This document shows positions 23,637-34,422 of a DNA stretch of 64,000 nucleotides, in pieces. This stretch comes from Nemertoderma westbladi (lineage: Eukaryota > Xenacoelomorpha > Nemertodermatida > Nemertodermatidae). The notes under the pieces were generated by a model, which saw nothing but the letters and a program-made list of their open reading frames with translations, was not told where the DNA came from and did no database searches. Made by a program: the position numbers and the translations under genes. The stretch is from the NCBI GenBank assembly GCA_032718475.1, contig JAUCBJ010006849.1:1-64000 (forward strand), given 5' to 3'. Position 1 is the first letter of the stretch. Each line of letters opens with the position of its first letter.

Positions 23637-24533
23637 ATGAGTCGACGAGTTAGCCTAGCGAAAAATGATCCAATTCCACCAACAGATGACGGGAAAACAA
23701 TTGGAAAGAGTACCCCTCCTAGGAATCCAAAGAATCCACCTAAAGTTGCAAAACCCAAACAATGGAATACGATACAGATTGAATGTTCTGCTTGCATGGC
23801 ATCGTGGACTGAGATAGAGGTCCGTGCCATTCAGGCTGCAAACATATCAACCAGAAATTTCACCTGTGGGGTATGCGCTGCTGAATGCCTTTCTCAACTA
23901 GAAGACGACAATCGGATGCTATTGGAAAAAATACGAAAATTGTCATCAATTAATGAGACTTTTGACAAGATTACAAAAGAGCTTCACTCTGATATGAGTT
24001 CGCTTCGATCGGAATTTGAAACTCGCATCGGAGAGGTGGAGACCAACCAATCCGAATTCAAGGCTCGTCTAGATACTATCGCCGAGGAGCAGTCGAATCA
24101 AACTACTCCGAATGACGTTCCCCCGTCATGGGCTGATATCATCAAACGGAATACTGAAGGACTAAAGGAAATCCATGACAAGGTCGCAACAGCTCAACCG
24201 CCAGTTACTAACCAAAAAATAGAACAAGTAATAATGGCCAATGACCAACGTAAAAACAACATTGTCATCAGAGGCCTACCTGAGCCTTCGCGGGTCATCC
24301 AAGATGATTCAAAATTGCAACGCAAACATGATATTTCATTGTTGAAAGATTCGGTAATTGATTTTCCAATCATCAAAGGAATACATAGACTTGGTAAACC
24401 ACGCACTGATAACTCGCCAAGACCGATTTTGGTAACCCTCTCCGATTCCCAAACAGTAGTAATTGCAAAACGATGGTTTGAGGTTGACAACCAGAAGTTA
24501 TATTTCAATCGGGATATGTCAGCATTTGAATGA
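23637..24533 (+). CDS. L2-type LINE ORF1
   Basis: A 298-residue open frame from the first ATG (the frame is open 19 codons further upstream without an ATG). It opens with a Pro/Lys-rich tail. Next comes a zinc-finger-like block (IECSAC...FTCGVCAAEC, C-x2-C twice, as in ORF1 proteins with PHD/ESAT-like fingers). A coiled coil follows at roughly residues 90-160. The last part is an RRM-like domain (RKNNIVIRGLP, then IKGIHRLGKP and PILVTLSD). ORF1 proteins of this type bind LINE RNA and trimerise through the coiled coil. The ORF has no internal stop, unlike the polymerase ORF. Confidence 0.7.
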   Translation: MSRRVSLAKNDPIPPTDDGKTIGKSTPPRNPKNPPKVAKPKQWNTIQIECSACMASWTEIEVRAIQAANISTRNFTCGVCAAECLSQLEDDNRMLLEKIRKLSSINETFDKITKELHSDMSSLRSEFETRIGEVETNQSEFKARLDTIAEEQSNQTTPNDVPPSWADIIKRNTEGLKEIHDKVATAQPPVTNQKIEQVIMANDQRKNNIVIRGLPEPSRVIQDDSKLQRKHDISLLKDSVIDFPIIKGIHRLGKPRTDNSPRPILVTLSDSQTVVIAKRWFEVDNQKLYFNRDMSAFE

Positions 24534-24713
24534 TAAATAGCATTCAAGGCGAGACAGAAGCGTCGCTCTCTGCAACACCAGTCCTCAATGGAACTAATTC
24601 CCAACACAATTGAACAGCCCAACGCGAGCATCCACACTGATGTGAATGCCGATTGACTATCACTGTCTGTTGTCACTCGTCGTTACCCGCAGATGCCAAC
24701 TATCCTTCCTGGT

Positions 24714-24985
24714 AACATGCTGGAGTCGACTGCGCCCCAGCGGTCACCGGTTGTGTCAACCACGCCCCCGCGGTTCCCGGTTGCGTCGACCATGCCCCCG
24801 CAGACCCCGGTTGCGTTGACCATGCCCAAGCGGCCCCCGGTTGCGTCGACCACGCCCTCGCGGTCCCCGGTTGCGTCGACTGCGCCCACGCGGTCACGGG
24901 TTGCGTCGACCACGCCCCCGAGGTCGCCGGTTGCATCGACCGCGACCCTGCAGTTCCCAGTTGCGTTGACCACGACCCTGCAAAA
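24714..24985. repeat. 30-bp GC-rich minisatellite between LINE ORFs
   Basis: About nine copies of a 30-bp unit near GGTTGCGTCGACCACGCCCC-CGCGGTCCCC. On the plus strand it is open and would encode a decapeptide repeat (PVASTTPPRS-like), ending three codons before the endonuclease ATG in the same frame. It is strongly GC-rich in an AT-rich element. Confidence 0.9.
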
Positions 24986-25022
24986 TGATGAACCTCCCAA
25001 AGAAATGAAATTATAAATATTA

Positions 25023-26033
25023 ATGCAGAATGTCCATTCTCTAAACAATAAGGTATCGATAATGAAAAAAGTGTTATGTGAACTGCTGCTAGTGATGACT
25101 GAAGTCTGGCTAAAGGGAAATGCTACTCCACTCAGAGAGTTAACACCGAACGGGTTTACACAATATACTACTACTAGAAAGGAGAAACGAGGAGGTGGTA
25201 TAGCTTTAATAATGACACCGAATCTCACCTTCAAACCAAAGGAAGTATTTATCTCCGGTGAATTATGCTTTGAATATATTATTGGTGAAGTTGGTTCTAA
25301 AAAGGGGCGATTTTTGTTCCTAGTGGTATATTTACCAGATTCACGTCTATTGAATATATTTATAGATCAGTTTGAAAGTTTACTACGCAATATCTGTTCT
25401 ATTCCAATTGATTTACTAATATTGGGAGATTTCAACATACACTTGAATCAACCACTTGAGACAGGACCAGCGAAATTTTTAGATTTATTGGATGGTTTTG
25501 GGCTTGAGCAGCATATCAAAGAACCAACTCATATCCTGGGGAATATGCTAGATCTGATTATAACGTATAAACATGGGTTGGAACGGAAACAACTATTATT
25601 TAAGCATAATGTACAAAATAATTTCATATCAGATCACTTTTTAATTACCATGAGTTTGAAAATGATGGTAGACAAAGTACAAACAAAGGTAGTACAATTT
25701 AGGAATTGGAAAGCAGTAAATATACAAACTTTTCAAAATATGATGCATCAAATGGATGTCGTTGATGATGAGGAAAATGTTGATAATTACACGGATACTT
25801 TTCTTTCAAAATTGACTAATATTGCTGATACTCTGGCACCATTACAATCCAAACGTGTGAGCCTCACATGGAAAACTGCAAGCTCGTCGGCTTGGTATGA
25901 CAAGGAATGTCTTGATCTCAAACATGAAATCAATAGATTGGAAAGAAAAATGCGATCTGAACGAAATGCACAATTAAAGTTAATATATAAATCGGAAGGG
26001 AGACAAATGCAACAAGAGTATCGGAAATTATGA
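25023..26033 (+). pseudogene. L2-type LINE ORF2, endonuclease domain
   Basis: 336 codons starting MQNVHSLNNKV. The EEP endonuclease boxes are visible: TEVWLKGN (catalytic Glu), GGGIALIM, LLILGDFNIHLNQ (Asp and Asn), LDLIITY and FISDHFLI (SDH, catalytic His). This enzyme nicks the target DNA for target-primed reverse transcription. The C-terminal linker is Lys/Arg-rich, and the frame stops at 26033 before the polymerase. In active elements it would continue, so ORF2 as a whole is broken. Confidence 0.75.
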
Positions 26034-26039
26034 GAAGGT

Positions 26040-27869
26040 AAACATAATAGCTATTTTTATGATCGATTAACATCAATTGATGGACCTAGTGGGAAATGGT
26101 AAATACTAAAGGAAATATTATCGAGACAGAAGGTAGAGATTCTACCTTTCAGTACGGATCCAGAGGATTTGGCTAACGTATTTGCTGATTTCTTTCATGA
26201 GAAAATATCAAATATTAGGAAAGGGTTTACTCCGGTTATAAAAAATACAAATGATAATGATCAGCGTTTTTCTGGGAGGTGCATGGAAACATTTCAACCA
26301 GTAACTGAGGCAGAGATAGGTTAAGTAGTAAATGGAATGCCTTCGAAACAATGTGAATTGGACCCAGTTCCAATGATAATGATTAAGAAGTGTGGTAACG
26401 ATATGATTCGACATATATCAAAAGCAGTAAACATGTCTCTCAGAATGGGAGTTACTCCAAGTGCAATTAAAGAAGCCATTCTCAAGCCAGGGATAAAAAA
26501 GACAACTCTAGACAAAGAGATATTAAAGAATTTTCGTCCAGTTGGAAATATTGCAATAATATGAAAAATTATTGAAAAGGTAGTTGACAAGCAAATGAGG
26601 GACCATATTATATACAATAAACTATTTCCACTCTTACAATCGGCATACAGAAAAAATCATTCAACTGAATCGGCTCTCTTTCGGGTACAAAATGATATTG
26701 CGATAAATATGGACAACGGACAGGTTACGGCTTTGGTGTTGTTAGATCTTTCAGCAGCATTTGATACCATAGATATTGATATTTTGATATATCGCTTGGA
26801 ATTTGTTTTTGGAATACAGGGAGTGTGTCTTAAGTAGCTGAAATCATATCTAAGTGATCGTTCATACAGAGTATTCATAAATGGTAAATAGTCTAGAATA
26901 ATAAGGATGTTATGGGGTGTTACACAAGGTTCAATTCTCGTAGTATTGTTGTTTATCTTATACACAGCACCATTGGCGACATTGATCAGCTCCTTTGGGA
27001 TGCAGCACCACCTGTACTCAGATGATACTCAAGTTTATCAGGCAATAGAAATGGGGGGTCCATCATCGATGTCTCGACTAGAGGACTGCCTTGCACAAGT
27101 ATTTACCTGGATGAATAAAAATAAACTGGAGATAAATGCTTCAAAAACTATACTACTATTGATAGGATCCAGAATAAAGTTACATCAAGTGGGTGAGATA
27201 AGTTTGGAAGTTGGCACTGACGTCATTTACTCTTCAGAACATGAAAGAAACCTAGGTGTGGAGTTTGATTCTCACTTAACTGCTAGACATCAAGTAAATA
27301 AAGTTGTTTCTTCATGTTATATGTTTTTAAGGGAATTTAAAAGGATTAGACCAAGGATAACGGTTGATACAGCGAAACTAATAAGTGTAGCACTGATAGG
27401 GAGTAAACTTGACTATTGTAATAGCCTCTATATGGGATCGCCTAACAGGATTCTGAGAAAGTTACAGCTAATTCAAAATGCCGCGGCAAGAATAGTAAAA
27501 CAAATACCAGCAAGTCAACATATTACTCCAGTGTTGAAGGAACTACATTGGCTGCTAATTAAGTCGCGAATAAACTTCAAAGTAGCAGTGCTAACGTTCC
27601 GGGCTCTAAAAGGTACAGTACCTTCATACTTATCCGAACTTATTAAAGCCTGCATTGATAACCGCACACGCCAAAATACACGAGCAGTATCGACTAACTG
27701 TTTACGGGTTTACGCAAGTAAAACGACGTTTGCCCGGCGTTCGTTTAGTTATACTGCACCAGCTGTTTGGAACGCACTGCCCTGTAACCTGCGAGATCCT
27801 GGATTAACTCTAGATATTTTTAAAACGAGACTCAAGACATACTTATTTAATGAACATTTCAATACTTAG
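26040..27869 (+). pseudogene. L2-type LINE ORF2, reverse transcriptase
   Basis: Reverse transcriptase in pieces with several in-frame stops before 26900. Recognisable boxes: FRPVGNIAII, LLPLLQSAYRKNHSTESAL-type fingers, VLLDLSAAFDTIDIDIL (first catalytic Asp), [20 protein letters not shown], and YSDDTQVY (catalytic YxDD). Then [14 protein letters not shown], and the L2-typical C-terminal end ([18 protein letters not shown] ... [10 protein letters not shown]). From 26907 to 27869 the frame is open. The order and end motif support the L2/CR1 group. Confidence 0.8.
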
Positions 27870-27968
27870 AATATCATTTTTAATCACAATCAACCATTTT
27901 TTAGAATTTTTTAGGTAATGAAGAACTCACATTTTTACATTAGTAATGTATGTATGTTTTAAATATTA

Positions 27969-28520
27969 TGACGGGATCCAGATGGGATCCCGGTTTATCC
28001 GGTTGTCAGTTCACGCGTCCCCGCCGTGTGTGAAGAGTAAAAGAGTTTCGGATGTTCGACGTGTATAATGTTTGGGTATATGGATGTAGATACAGTATAA
28101 TGGTGGACAAAGTTATTGCATATGGAAGGCGGGAGACGGTAATTGAAATCCCGGTACTTCCCTAACTAAACTATTGTAAGCTACAGTAACACCAGTAACT
28201 AGCACTGAGATAACTGAACTGATATGATTACAGGTTACTGGTTATATTGCACGGTGGCCTTATTGCTACTCAATCGATGCCTTTCCCCCCTCTGATTGGC
28301 TAATACCCCTGTTGGCACCCTTTGCCCCCCTCTGAAGTGCTTCCCTTCGCCCTTGCTGTTCTCTCTCTGTTAGGGGCTCTTATTGTGTGTGTCTCCTTTG
28401 GGCCTATTGTCCCCGTTTACTGGGGTGACACGAGGTTGATTGGTAATCAACCTCGTGCTCCCAATATTGCTTAACGGCTTACTTTGTGGGTTCATGTTAG
28501 CGGAATTGGATAAGCTAACA
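27969..28520 (-). repeat. BEL 3' LTR
   Basis: 552 bp with TG...CA ends, running TGACGGGATCC... to ...GATAAGCTAACA. It matches the two halves of the other LTR (37002-37206 and 39338-39702) almost exactly. The other copy has a small insertion, GGGTTTGGCCCCTGACCC-like, near 39543. Confidence 0.92.
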
Positions 28521-28530
28521 CTCCCCCCCA
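28521..28530 (-). promoter_or_regulatory. BEL polypurine tract
   Basis: On the minus strand ATGGGGGGGAG abuts the 3' LTR, the position and composition of a plus-strand primer. This fixes the direction of the element. Confidence 0.75.
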
Positions 28531-30117
28531 TGCTATCTTCCCGGTGAGAAGATAGCATCCAACTAAAGTGCGCTACAATTCCGCTGGATCCCGATCTATT
28601 ATCGGGTGTGGGGTGGGTCTATTTTTTCGGAGTCGGCTTTCCAGGCCGCTCCCTATGGGTATGATGTCACTACCCTCTGGCGTCTCGTGTCGGGCCGATC
28701 GTGCGCTTCTCTCACACAATTTTTGTTTCCCCAACACTCTCACCACTCTAACTCCGCTCTCTGACTCAACTCGCTCTTACCCTCTCCCCACACCTGGATC
28801 GCACTCTTCCCTCTCGCCAACAGCTCCTCTCACTATCTCCTCTCTACTCTCTGCCACTCTCTAAGGCCCTAATCTCTAATGCTATCCCTGTGCTATCATA
28901 CTATCTACCTTATCTAACTTACTAACTCTAACTATCTAACTCTACTAACTACTAACTCTCTGCTAAGTCTACTAACTCTTTTCTAACTCTGACTAAAATC
29001 CTCCATCTACGTGGCGCTTGTGGTGCCCACAACCATTCTACTACTACTTCTAACTAAAACCCTCTTACTAACTCTACCTTTATCTACGTGGCGCTAACGG
29101 TGCCCACAACCACAACCGGTACTACGTACCCTCTTACTAACTCTACCTCCATCTACGTGGCGCTAACGGTGCCCACAACCACAACCGGTACTACGTACCC
29201 TCTTACTAACTCTACCTCCATCTACGTGGCGCTAACGGTGCCCACAACCACAACCGGTACTACGTACCCTCTTACTAACTCTACTTCCATCTACGTGGCG
29301 CTAACGGTGCCCACAACCACAACCGGTACTACGTACCCTCTTACTAACTCTACCTCCATCTACGTGGCGCTAACGGTGCCCACAACCACTCTACTACTGC
29401 TTCTACTCTGCTACTATCTTTCTAACTCTACTAACTCTCTACTATCTCTAACTCTACTAGCTGGCACCCTATGTGCCCGTCTCTACCACTCTACTCTATC
29501 TACATCTCCACCTCCACTAATACCTCTATCTACGTGGCGCTTGCGGTGCCCACAACCACTCTCTGCTACTACTTTCTACGTGGCGCTTCCGGTGCCCACA
29601 ACCACTCTCTTACTACTTTCTACGTGGTGCTTCCGGTGCCCACAACCTCTCTACTACTACTCCTTTCTACGTGGCGCTTCCGGTGCCCACGACCCCCCTA
29701 CTACTCGTGGCATGACAATATGCCACACTCCCTTACCCTGCCGCCTTCTAACCTACTCTCCTTCTACGTGGCGCTTACGGTGCCCACAACCCCCCTACTA
29801 CTACTCGTGGCATGACAATATGCCACACTCCCTTACCCCGCCGCCTTCTAACTCTACTCCCCTTCTACGTGGCGCTTACGGTGCCCACAACCCCCCTACT
29901 ACTACTCGTGGCATGACAATATGCCACACTCCCTTACTCCACCGCCTTCTAACTCTCTACTTACTATCCTTTACTACTTCTAACTTCTACTAACTATTAT
30001 TTTAATTATTTAATTATTTATTATTGTTTATTTAAATTAAATAATTATTTTTGTGGGAAGGGCGTCTCGCCCTCATTCCCACCCCCCTCAGTCCAAAATA
30101 TTGGACGACTAAACCTC
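28531..30117 (-). other. BEL 3' internal region, non-coding and repeat-rich
   Basis: Where reverse transcriptase and integrase should be, there is pyrimidine-rich sequence (plus strand) with many CTAACTCTAC phrases and a 69-bp minisatellite. I see no conserved coding region on either strand. Confidence 0.7.
29020..29905. repeat. 69-bp minisatellite and shorter variants in BEL
   Basis: Five units starting ATCTACGTGGCGCTAACGGT at 29082, 29151, 29220, 29289 and 29358 are spaced exactly 69 bp. They are followed by shorter ~45-60 and ~105-bp derivatives to 29905 that keep CTACGTGGCGCTT.CGGTGCC. The long plus-strand frame across it follows from the 69-bp (3x23) period. Confidence 0.92.
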
Positions 30118-31502
30118 CTAACTAGGGCGATTCTTCCAACAGGCACTCTCCCACTGCTGCTCTTGTAGGTCCTGTAGGATTCGCCGCACTCTCTTCGCCA
30201 ATTCCATCTCACCAGGAATTGGTTCTCCCTCTTCTGCCACCCTGAAATCGGGTCTCTCCACCGTCTTCTTAACTGGCTCCTCTCCTGGCATCAAAATGCC
30301 ACCTCCCTTCTTGTTGTCTCCCGCCGGCAGAATGAATAACAAGTGAAAGAACAGGCAGAACAGAAGGTACAATAGTAGTCCTATCCCTTTCCATCCTGCC
30401 TTCCTTCTCGACTTCCCCCTTGTCGGTATGCCTCCAAACCGGACCAGCGTCTCTTCCGGACACTCCTCTAGACACTCCTTCCGACACTCCTCCGGGCACT
30501 CCCCCGGAGTGTTGTCCTCCGGACACCTCGCCGTCCGCTCCGCTCCATCTCCATACCGATGCTTGCTGGGAAACCTACTCTCCTCTGCCCACTTTCTTAC
30601 TGTCACCTCCCTATCTGGATCTACTATCTCCTGTTTCCCCTCTTCGTCCTCTGCGCCTGCGGTGCCTGGTAACATGCACCCTGATGTTTCTGTCACACTG
30701 CATGGGATCTTAGTTTTAACTGGGCCGCTAAGCATCCACCCGAACGGCGTGAGGATCGCCGTCGGATCCCGCTGCCTGTCTTCGCCGAAGACCGTCTTTG
30801 TTCTCTCATGGGCCGTCGGGCAGTCCATCCCTACTATAATGGACACCTTCCTAACGTCCACCTTTGGTATTGAGAAATCGATACCGTCCAGGAATCTATA
30901 TTGTTCGACCTCAATGTTGGTTGGTCGCCTGGCGTTGATGTTTATCGATTCTATGACGTGGATGGGGTCGATCGTCGCCCCATAGTCGTATCCCGGTGCA
31001 ATCGCTGCTATCCTGCACCGCCCCGCCCTCGTCTCCATGTCCTCATCTTTACTCGAGACGGTAGTCACCGCCATTCTATTCGGCCTTGTCTTTAGCCCTA
31101 TCTCTTCGGCCACCCAGTTCTCCACCAGCGTGAAGGCTGCTCCGCTGTCGACCAGCATTAATGTCGTTACTGATCGACCACCCTCTCCTGATATCTTTAC
31201 TGGTACTACCCCGAGTAGTACTTTTCTCTTCTTCTTCTCCTCTGTCGTGCTTGTGGCCATTGCCTGGCCTCCAGTCTCGGACTCTCTAACTGCTGTTTCT
31301 CTACACTCTCCGGATCTGTGTCCTTCTACCACACATCGATGACATAGTCCGTTCGCGTCTGTGTAGGCTATACGATCTTGTTTAGGCAACGCTTGCCAGT
31401 GCTTACAACTCCTGGTCTTATGTGTTCCATCCCGATGTAATTGACATTCGAATCCTGGATCATAGCGTTCCCTGTATAGTCCCTCACGTATCGCGCCTAG
31501 GT
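30118..31502 (-). CDS. BEL gag end and pol protease domain
   Basis: Minus-strand frame, 423 residues from its first Met. It begins with a perfect CCHC zinc knuckle (CHRCVVEGHRSGEC), preceded by a second Cys/His segment (CQLHRDGTHKTRSC). Next comes the BEL aspartic protease region of DUF1758 type with its catalytic box VDSGAAFTLV, and the downstream box LTPFGWMLSGP characteristic of Pao/BEL polyproteins. After this the usual polymerase is replaced. An acidic Cys/Glu repeat (CPEECRKECLEECPEE), a hydrophobic ~20-residue segment that could span a membrane, and a short tail end at 30118. The frame joins the gag frame on the far side of the LINE insertion. Confidence 0.8.
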
Positions 31503-31516
31503 TTATATGTACCGAT

Positions 31517-33236
31517 CAATCTGCTTACTGGGCGGAAAAGCCAACCAACCACCAAGGTTAAGGCTGAATCACCAGCCGATCGCCTCAATGGTTGGAAAGC
31601 CCACTTTGAAAAGCTCCTCAATAATGACAGGGTATTGCCTGATAACTTTATAGAAGTAAAAGTGTCTGAGTCTGTACTCCCAGATATTCCCATTGGCGAT
31701 ATCTCCTTTGCAGAAGTGAAGGCTGCTGCAAAGAGCATTAAGACCAATCGTGCCAGTGGTGTAGATGGTGTTCCCCCTGAGGTCTTTAAAATACCTGAGT
31801 GTTTAAAGCTCATCTATCCCATCATAGTAGACATGTACCGTACAACAAGAGTCCCACAAGAAATGAAAACAAATAAGTTGGTGCCAGTTCCCAAGAAGGG
31901 CAACCTAACACTCTATGGTTCTTTTCGGGGAATCTCATTGATCTCGATTGCTGCAAAACTATACAATAGAATTCTATTAAATCGCATCAGGGATCCCATT
32001 GAGAGACTGCTACGTGGAAATCAGAATGGGTTCCGTAAAGGTCGTGGGACCATGGAGCCCATTTTGGCACTTAGAAGGATAATTGAAGAGTTATCAAAAA
32101 AGAAAGACAGGCATCTGGCTGTTATCTTTGTTGACTTCTTCAAGGCCTTTGATTCAGTCTCTCGCTCACGTATGTTCAGCATACTTTCATTATATGGGAT
32201 TCCTGATGAAATTATTGCAGCAATCAGATCAGTATACGATGGTTCGACAACATTTGTGTCTACTGTTGACGGTGACACAGAACCATTTGAAGTGTTATGG
32301 GGCGTCCTCCAAGGAGACACACTTGCACCATTCTTGTTCATTATTGTGGTTGACTATGTTCTACGCATGTCCTTAGATCATCATAATGATGATGGGGTGA
32401 TGATAACTCCACCTACTGGCTCCAGAAGTCGAGGAAATCCTGCCAAGTACCTAACTGATCTAGACTTTGCTGATGACTTAGGAGTACTCTCAGAATCATT
32501 AGAGGGAGCCCAGCGGCTCCTCAGCTCATTAGAACATGCTGCTTCTAGTGTTGGTCTTTTTATTAACTCCAGAAAGACCAAAATTCTGACAGTTAACTTT
32601 GAAAGTCCTCAGCAAGTCTCTGATCGGATGAGCATAAGCTCAAAGGATGGTATGCTTGAGCATGTGGACGACTTCTGTTACCTGGGATCATGGATCCGGA
32701 AGTCAGGTGAGGACCTTCGAATACGTAAGGGAAAGGCATGGGCAGCCTTGAATAGGCTTTCCAGGATTTGGAAGTCACCTAGAATTAATCGGAAACTTAA
32801 GGTCCGATTATTTAGAGCAGCAGTAGTTCCAGTACTCCTCTACGGGAGTCCATGCTGGGCTCTAACTGCTGAGGACACCAAATCTCTGGATGGCACATTC
32901 ACAAGAATGCTACGCCGGGTACATTGTGTCAAGTACAATGCACACCTCTCCAACCAGACACTATATAACATTGGAGGTGTCTCATTGGTTCCCCCAAGCT
33001 TGACACTAGAACAAAATCGCCTCCGCTTTGCAGGACATTGCTTTCGCCGTGAGGACCAGCCAGTGCATAATCTTGTACTTTGGCAGCCTCATGGAGTGAA
33101 TAAGCATGGAGGACAGCCCATGACTTTCTTGAGACGCATCTTAAAGGACACTGGCCTTAAAGATGCGGATGATCTAGCAAATGTCATGGGTGATAGGGAG
33201 TTGTGGCGGTGCAATTTTGTTGACAAGCCGGCATAG
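31517..33236 (+). CDS. LINE family B reverse transcriptase (5'-truncated ORF)
   Basis: An uninterrupted frame of ~570 codons, with no stop, covering a whole non-LTR reverse transcriptase. It runs RLNGWKAHFEKLL..., then NRASGVDGVPPEVFK (start of the fingers), PVPKKGN...FRGISLISIAAKLYN, and VIFVDFFKAFDSVSR (first catalytic Asp). Next are WGVLQGDTLAPFLFIIVVD, DLDFADDLGVLSES (catalytic FADD) and a C-terminal YLGSWI...LRFAGHCFRR region. The ATG proper to the family is missing because of truncation; the endonuclease half can be seen in another copy at 61907-63270. An intact frame suggests a recent insertion. Confidence 0.85.
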
Positions 33237-33281
33237 CATTCTTAAAAATGCAGCTGCAATGCAGCATGCCGATCCTAGTAG
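31517..33281 (+). mobile_element. 5'-truncated LINE (family B) inserted in BEL
   Basis: 1765 bp, opposite in direction to its BEL host, flanked by a perfect 14-bp target duplication TTATATGTACCGAT (31503-31516 and 33282-33295). The 3' end is GATCCTAGTAG, matching the copy at 10182-10608. Insert plus duplication is 1779 bp, a multiple of three, so it does not shift the host frame. Confidence 0.92.
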
Positions 33282-33295
33282 TTATATGTACCGAT

Positions 33296-34422
33296 TTAGT
33301 GTTTTGGTTGTCTGTATTCGGCCTACTGGGTACATTGGGATTATGTTTATTTATGGTGTTATTTTCTTTCTGTCCCCGCCACGGTGTGGCCCTGCTACCA
33401 GCTAACTGTGGACTAGCAGTCCCCTGTGTGGCCGCATGTGGTAGTGATTGTCCTACTCTCGGGAGTGGATCTGCAGGATTATATTCGGGTTCAGGCCATT
33501 TGTATTCGGTCTTAGGTGCCTTCCCCAAACTATCCTCGCTATAGACTGGGTCTGTTATTAATTCGGCTTCATAGTTGAGGAAGCTCGACATCTCTTCTAA
33601 GCCCGGTTCCGCACCCTTCTTCTCCCGTGTGGAGAAGGCTATCTTCCTCCACTTCCTTCGTAACCAGATCGGCAGTGCCTGCGCTATCGTGGTGATGTTG
33701 TTAGACGCGTTGAGTTCGTATGGTGCGTCTAGCGTCTTTAACACGATTAACGCCTTCTCGACCTTGTTTGCAAAGGTCCTTATGCTAACGGGATTGTCCT
33801 GTAGGCCATCCGATGTTATGCCTCTCAGGGTTTGCCGGATGATCTTGGCCGGGTGCCCGTATTCCCTATCTAGCGCCCGCCATGCTGTCGTGAAGCCGCC
33901 CTCGATGCCCTGGTATTGCCTCACGATGTCGTATGCTGGGCCTCCTGTATATACTTGCAGATATTTTAGGCACTCCGCCTGCGTCAAGTTCTTACTTAAT
34001 ATTTCGTTACTATACATACGCCGAAACTGTAGGTATTCTTCCGGCCTACTCCCATCGAATTTAAATGGTTCCACGGGTGGTATCTCGATCCTAGTTTTTA
34101 ACGCATCGATCAATGTGGCCATTCCCATCGCTTGCGCTTCTAATGGGTTCGATGGATGTTGTATAGTTTCTCCTGTTGGGTGCGGTCCATCCGTCCTATC
34201 TGTTGTTGTCCTTTGCATCGGATATATCATTGGGGGTAACGGCCCCCTCCATATTTCCGTGTCGCATGATCTGTTCTCGTCCAAGGGGTTCGATGTTCTC
34301 GCTCCTATTGGGGTATATTGTTGATATTGTGATGGGGGAATGTCACCCTGTCCCCCCCCCCCCCCCCCCCCACCGGTATGTTTGGTACTGGGGTTGATGT
34401 TAATATATTGGGGCCCATGCAT
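33296..34422 (-). CDS. BEL gag, capsid-like (DUF1759-type) part
   Basis: Minus-strand frame with the gag core VEPFKFDGSRPEEYLQFRRM, then AECLKYLQVYTGGPAYDIV and WRALDREYGHPAKII. This is the 'F.G....W..F...F.......K...L......G.A...I' pattern of BEL/Pao gag proteins. A Pro/Gln/Asn-rich tail leads toward the zinc knuckle. The reading frame enters from the N-terminal side through a 20-base G run (34352-34371), at which the preceding frame shifts. Confidence 0.75.

Noticed and set aside
24683-25234. Minus-strand 183-codon ORF over the GC minisatellite
   Set aside because: Complement of the 30-bp repeat; a shadow of the repeat and the LINE endonuclease.
29088-29993. 301-codon plus-strand ORF
   Set aside because: It follows from the 69-bp minisatellite period and is antisense to the BEL element.
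33184-34324. Plus-strand ORFs opposite the BEL gag
   Set aside because: Shadows of the minus-strand gag frames.
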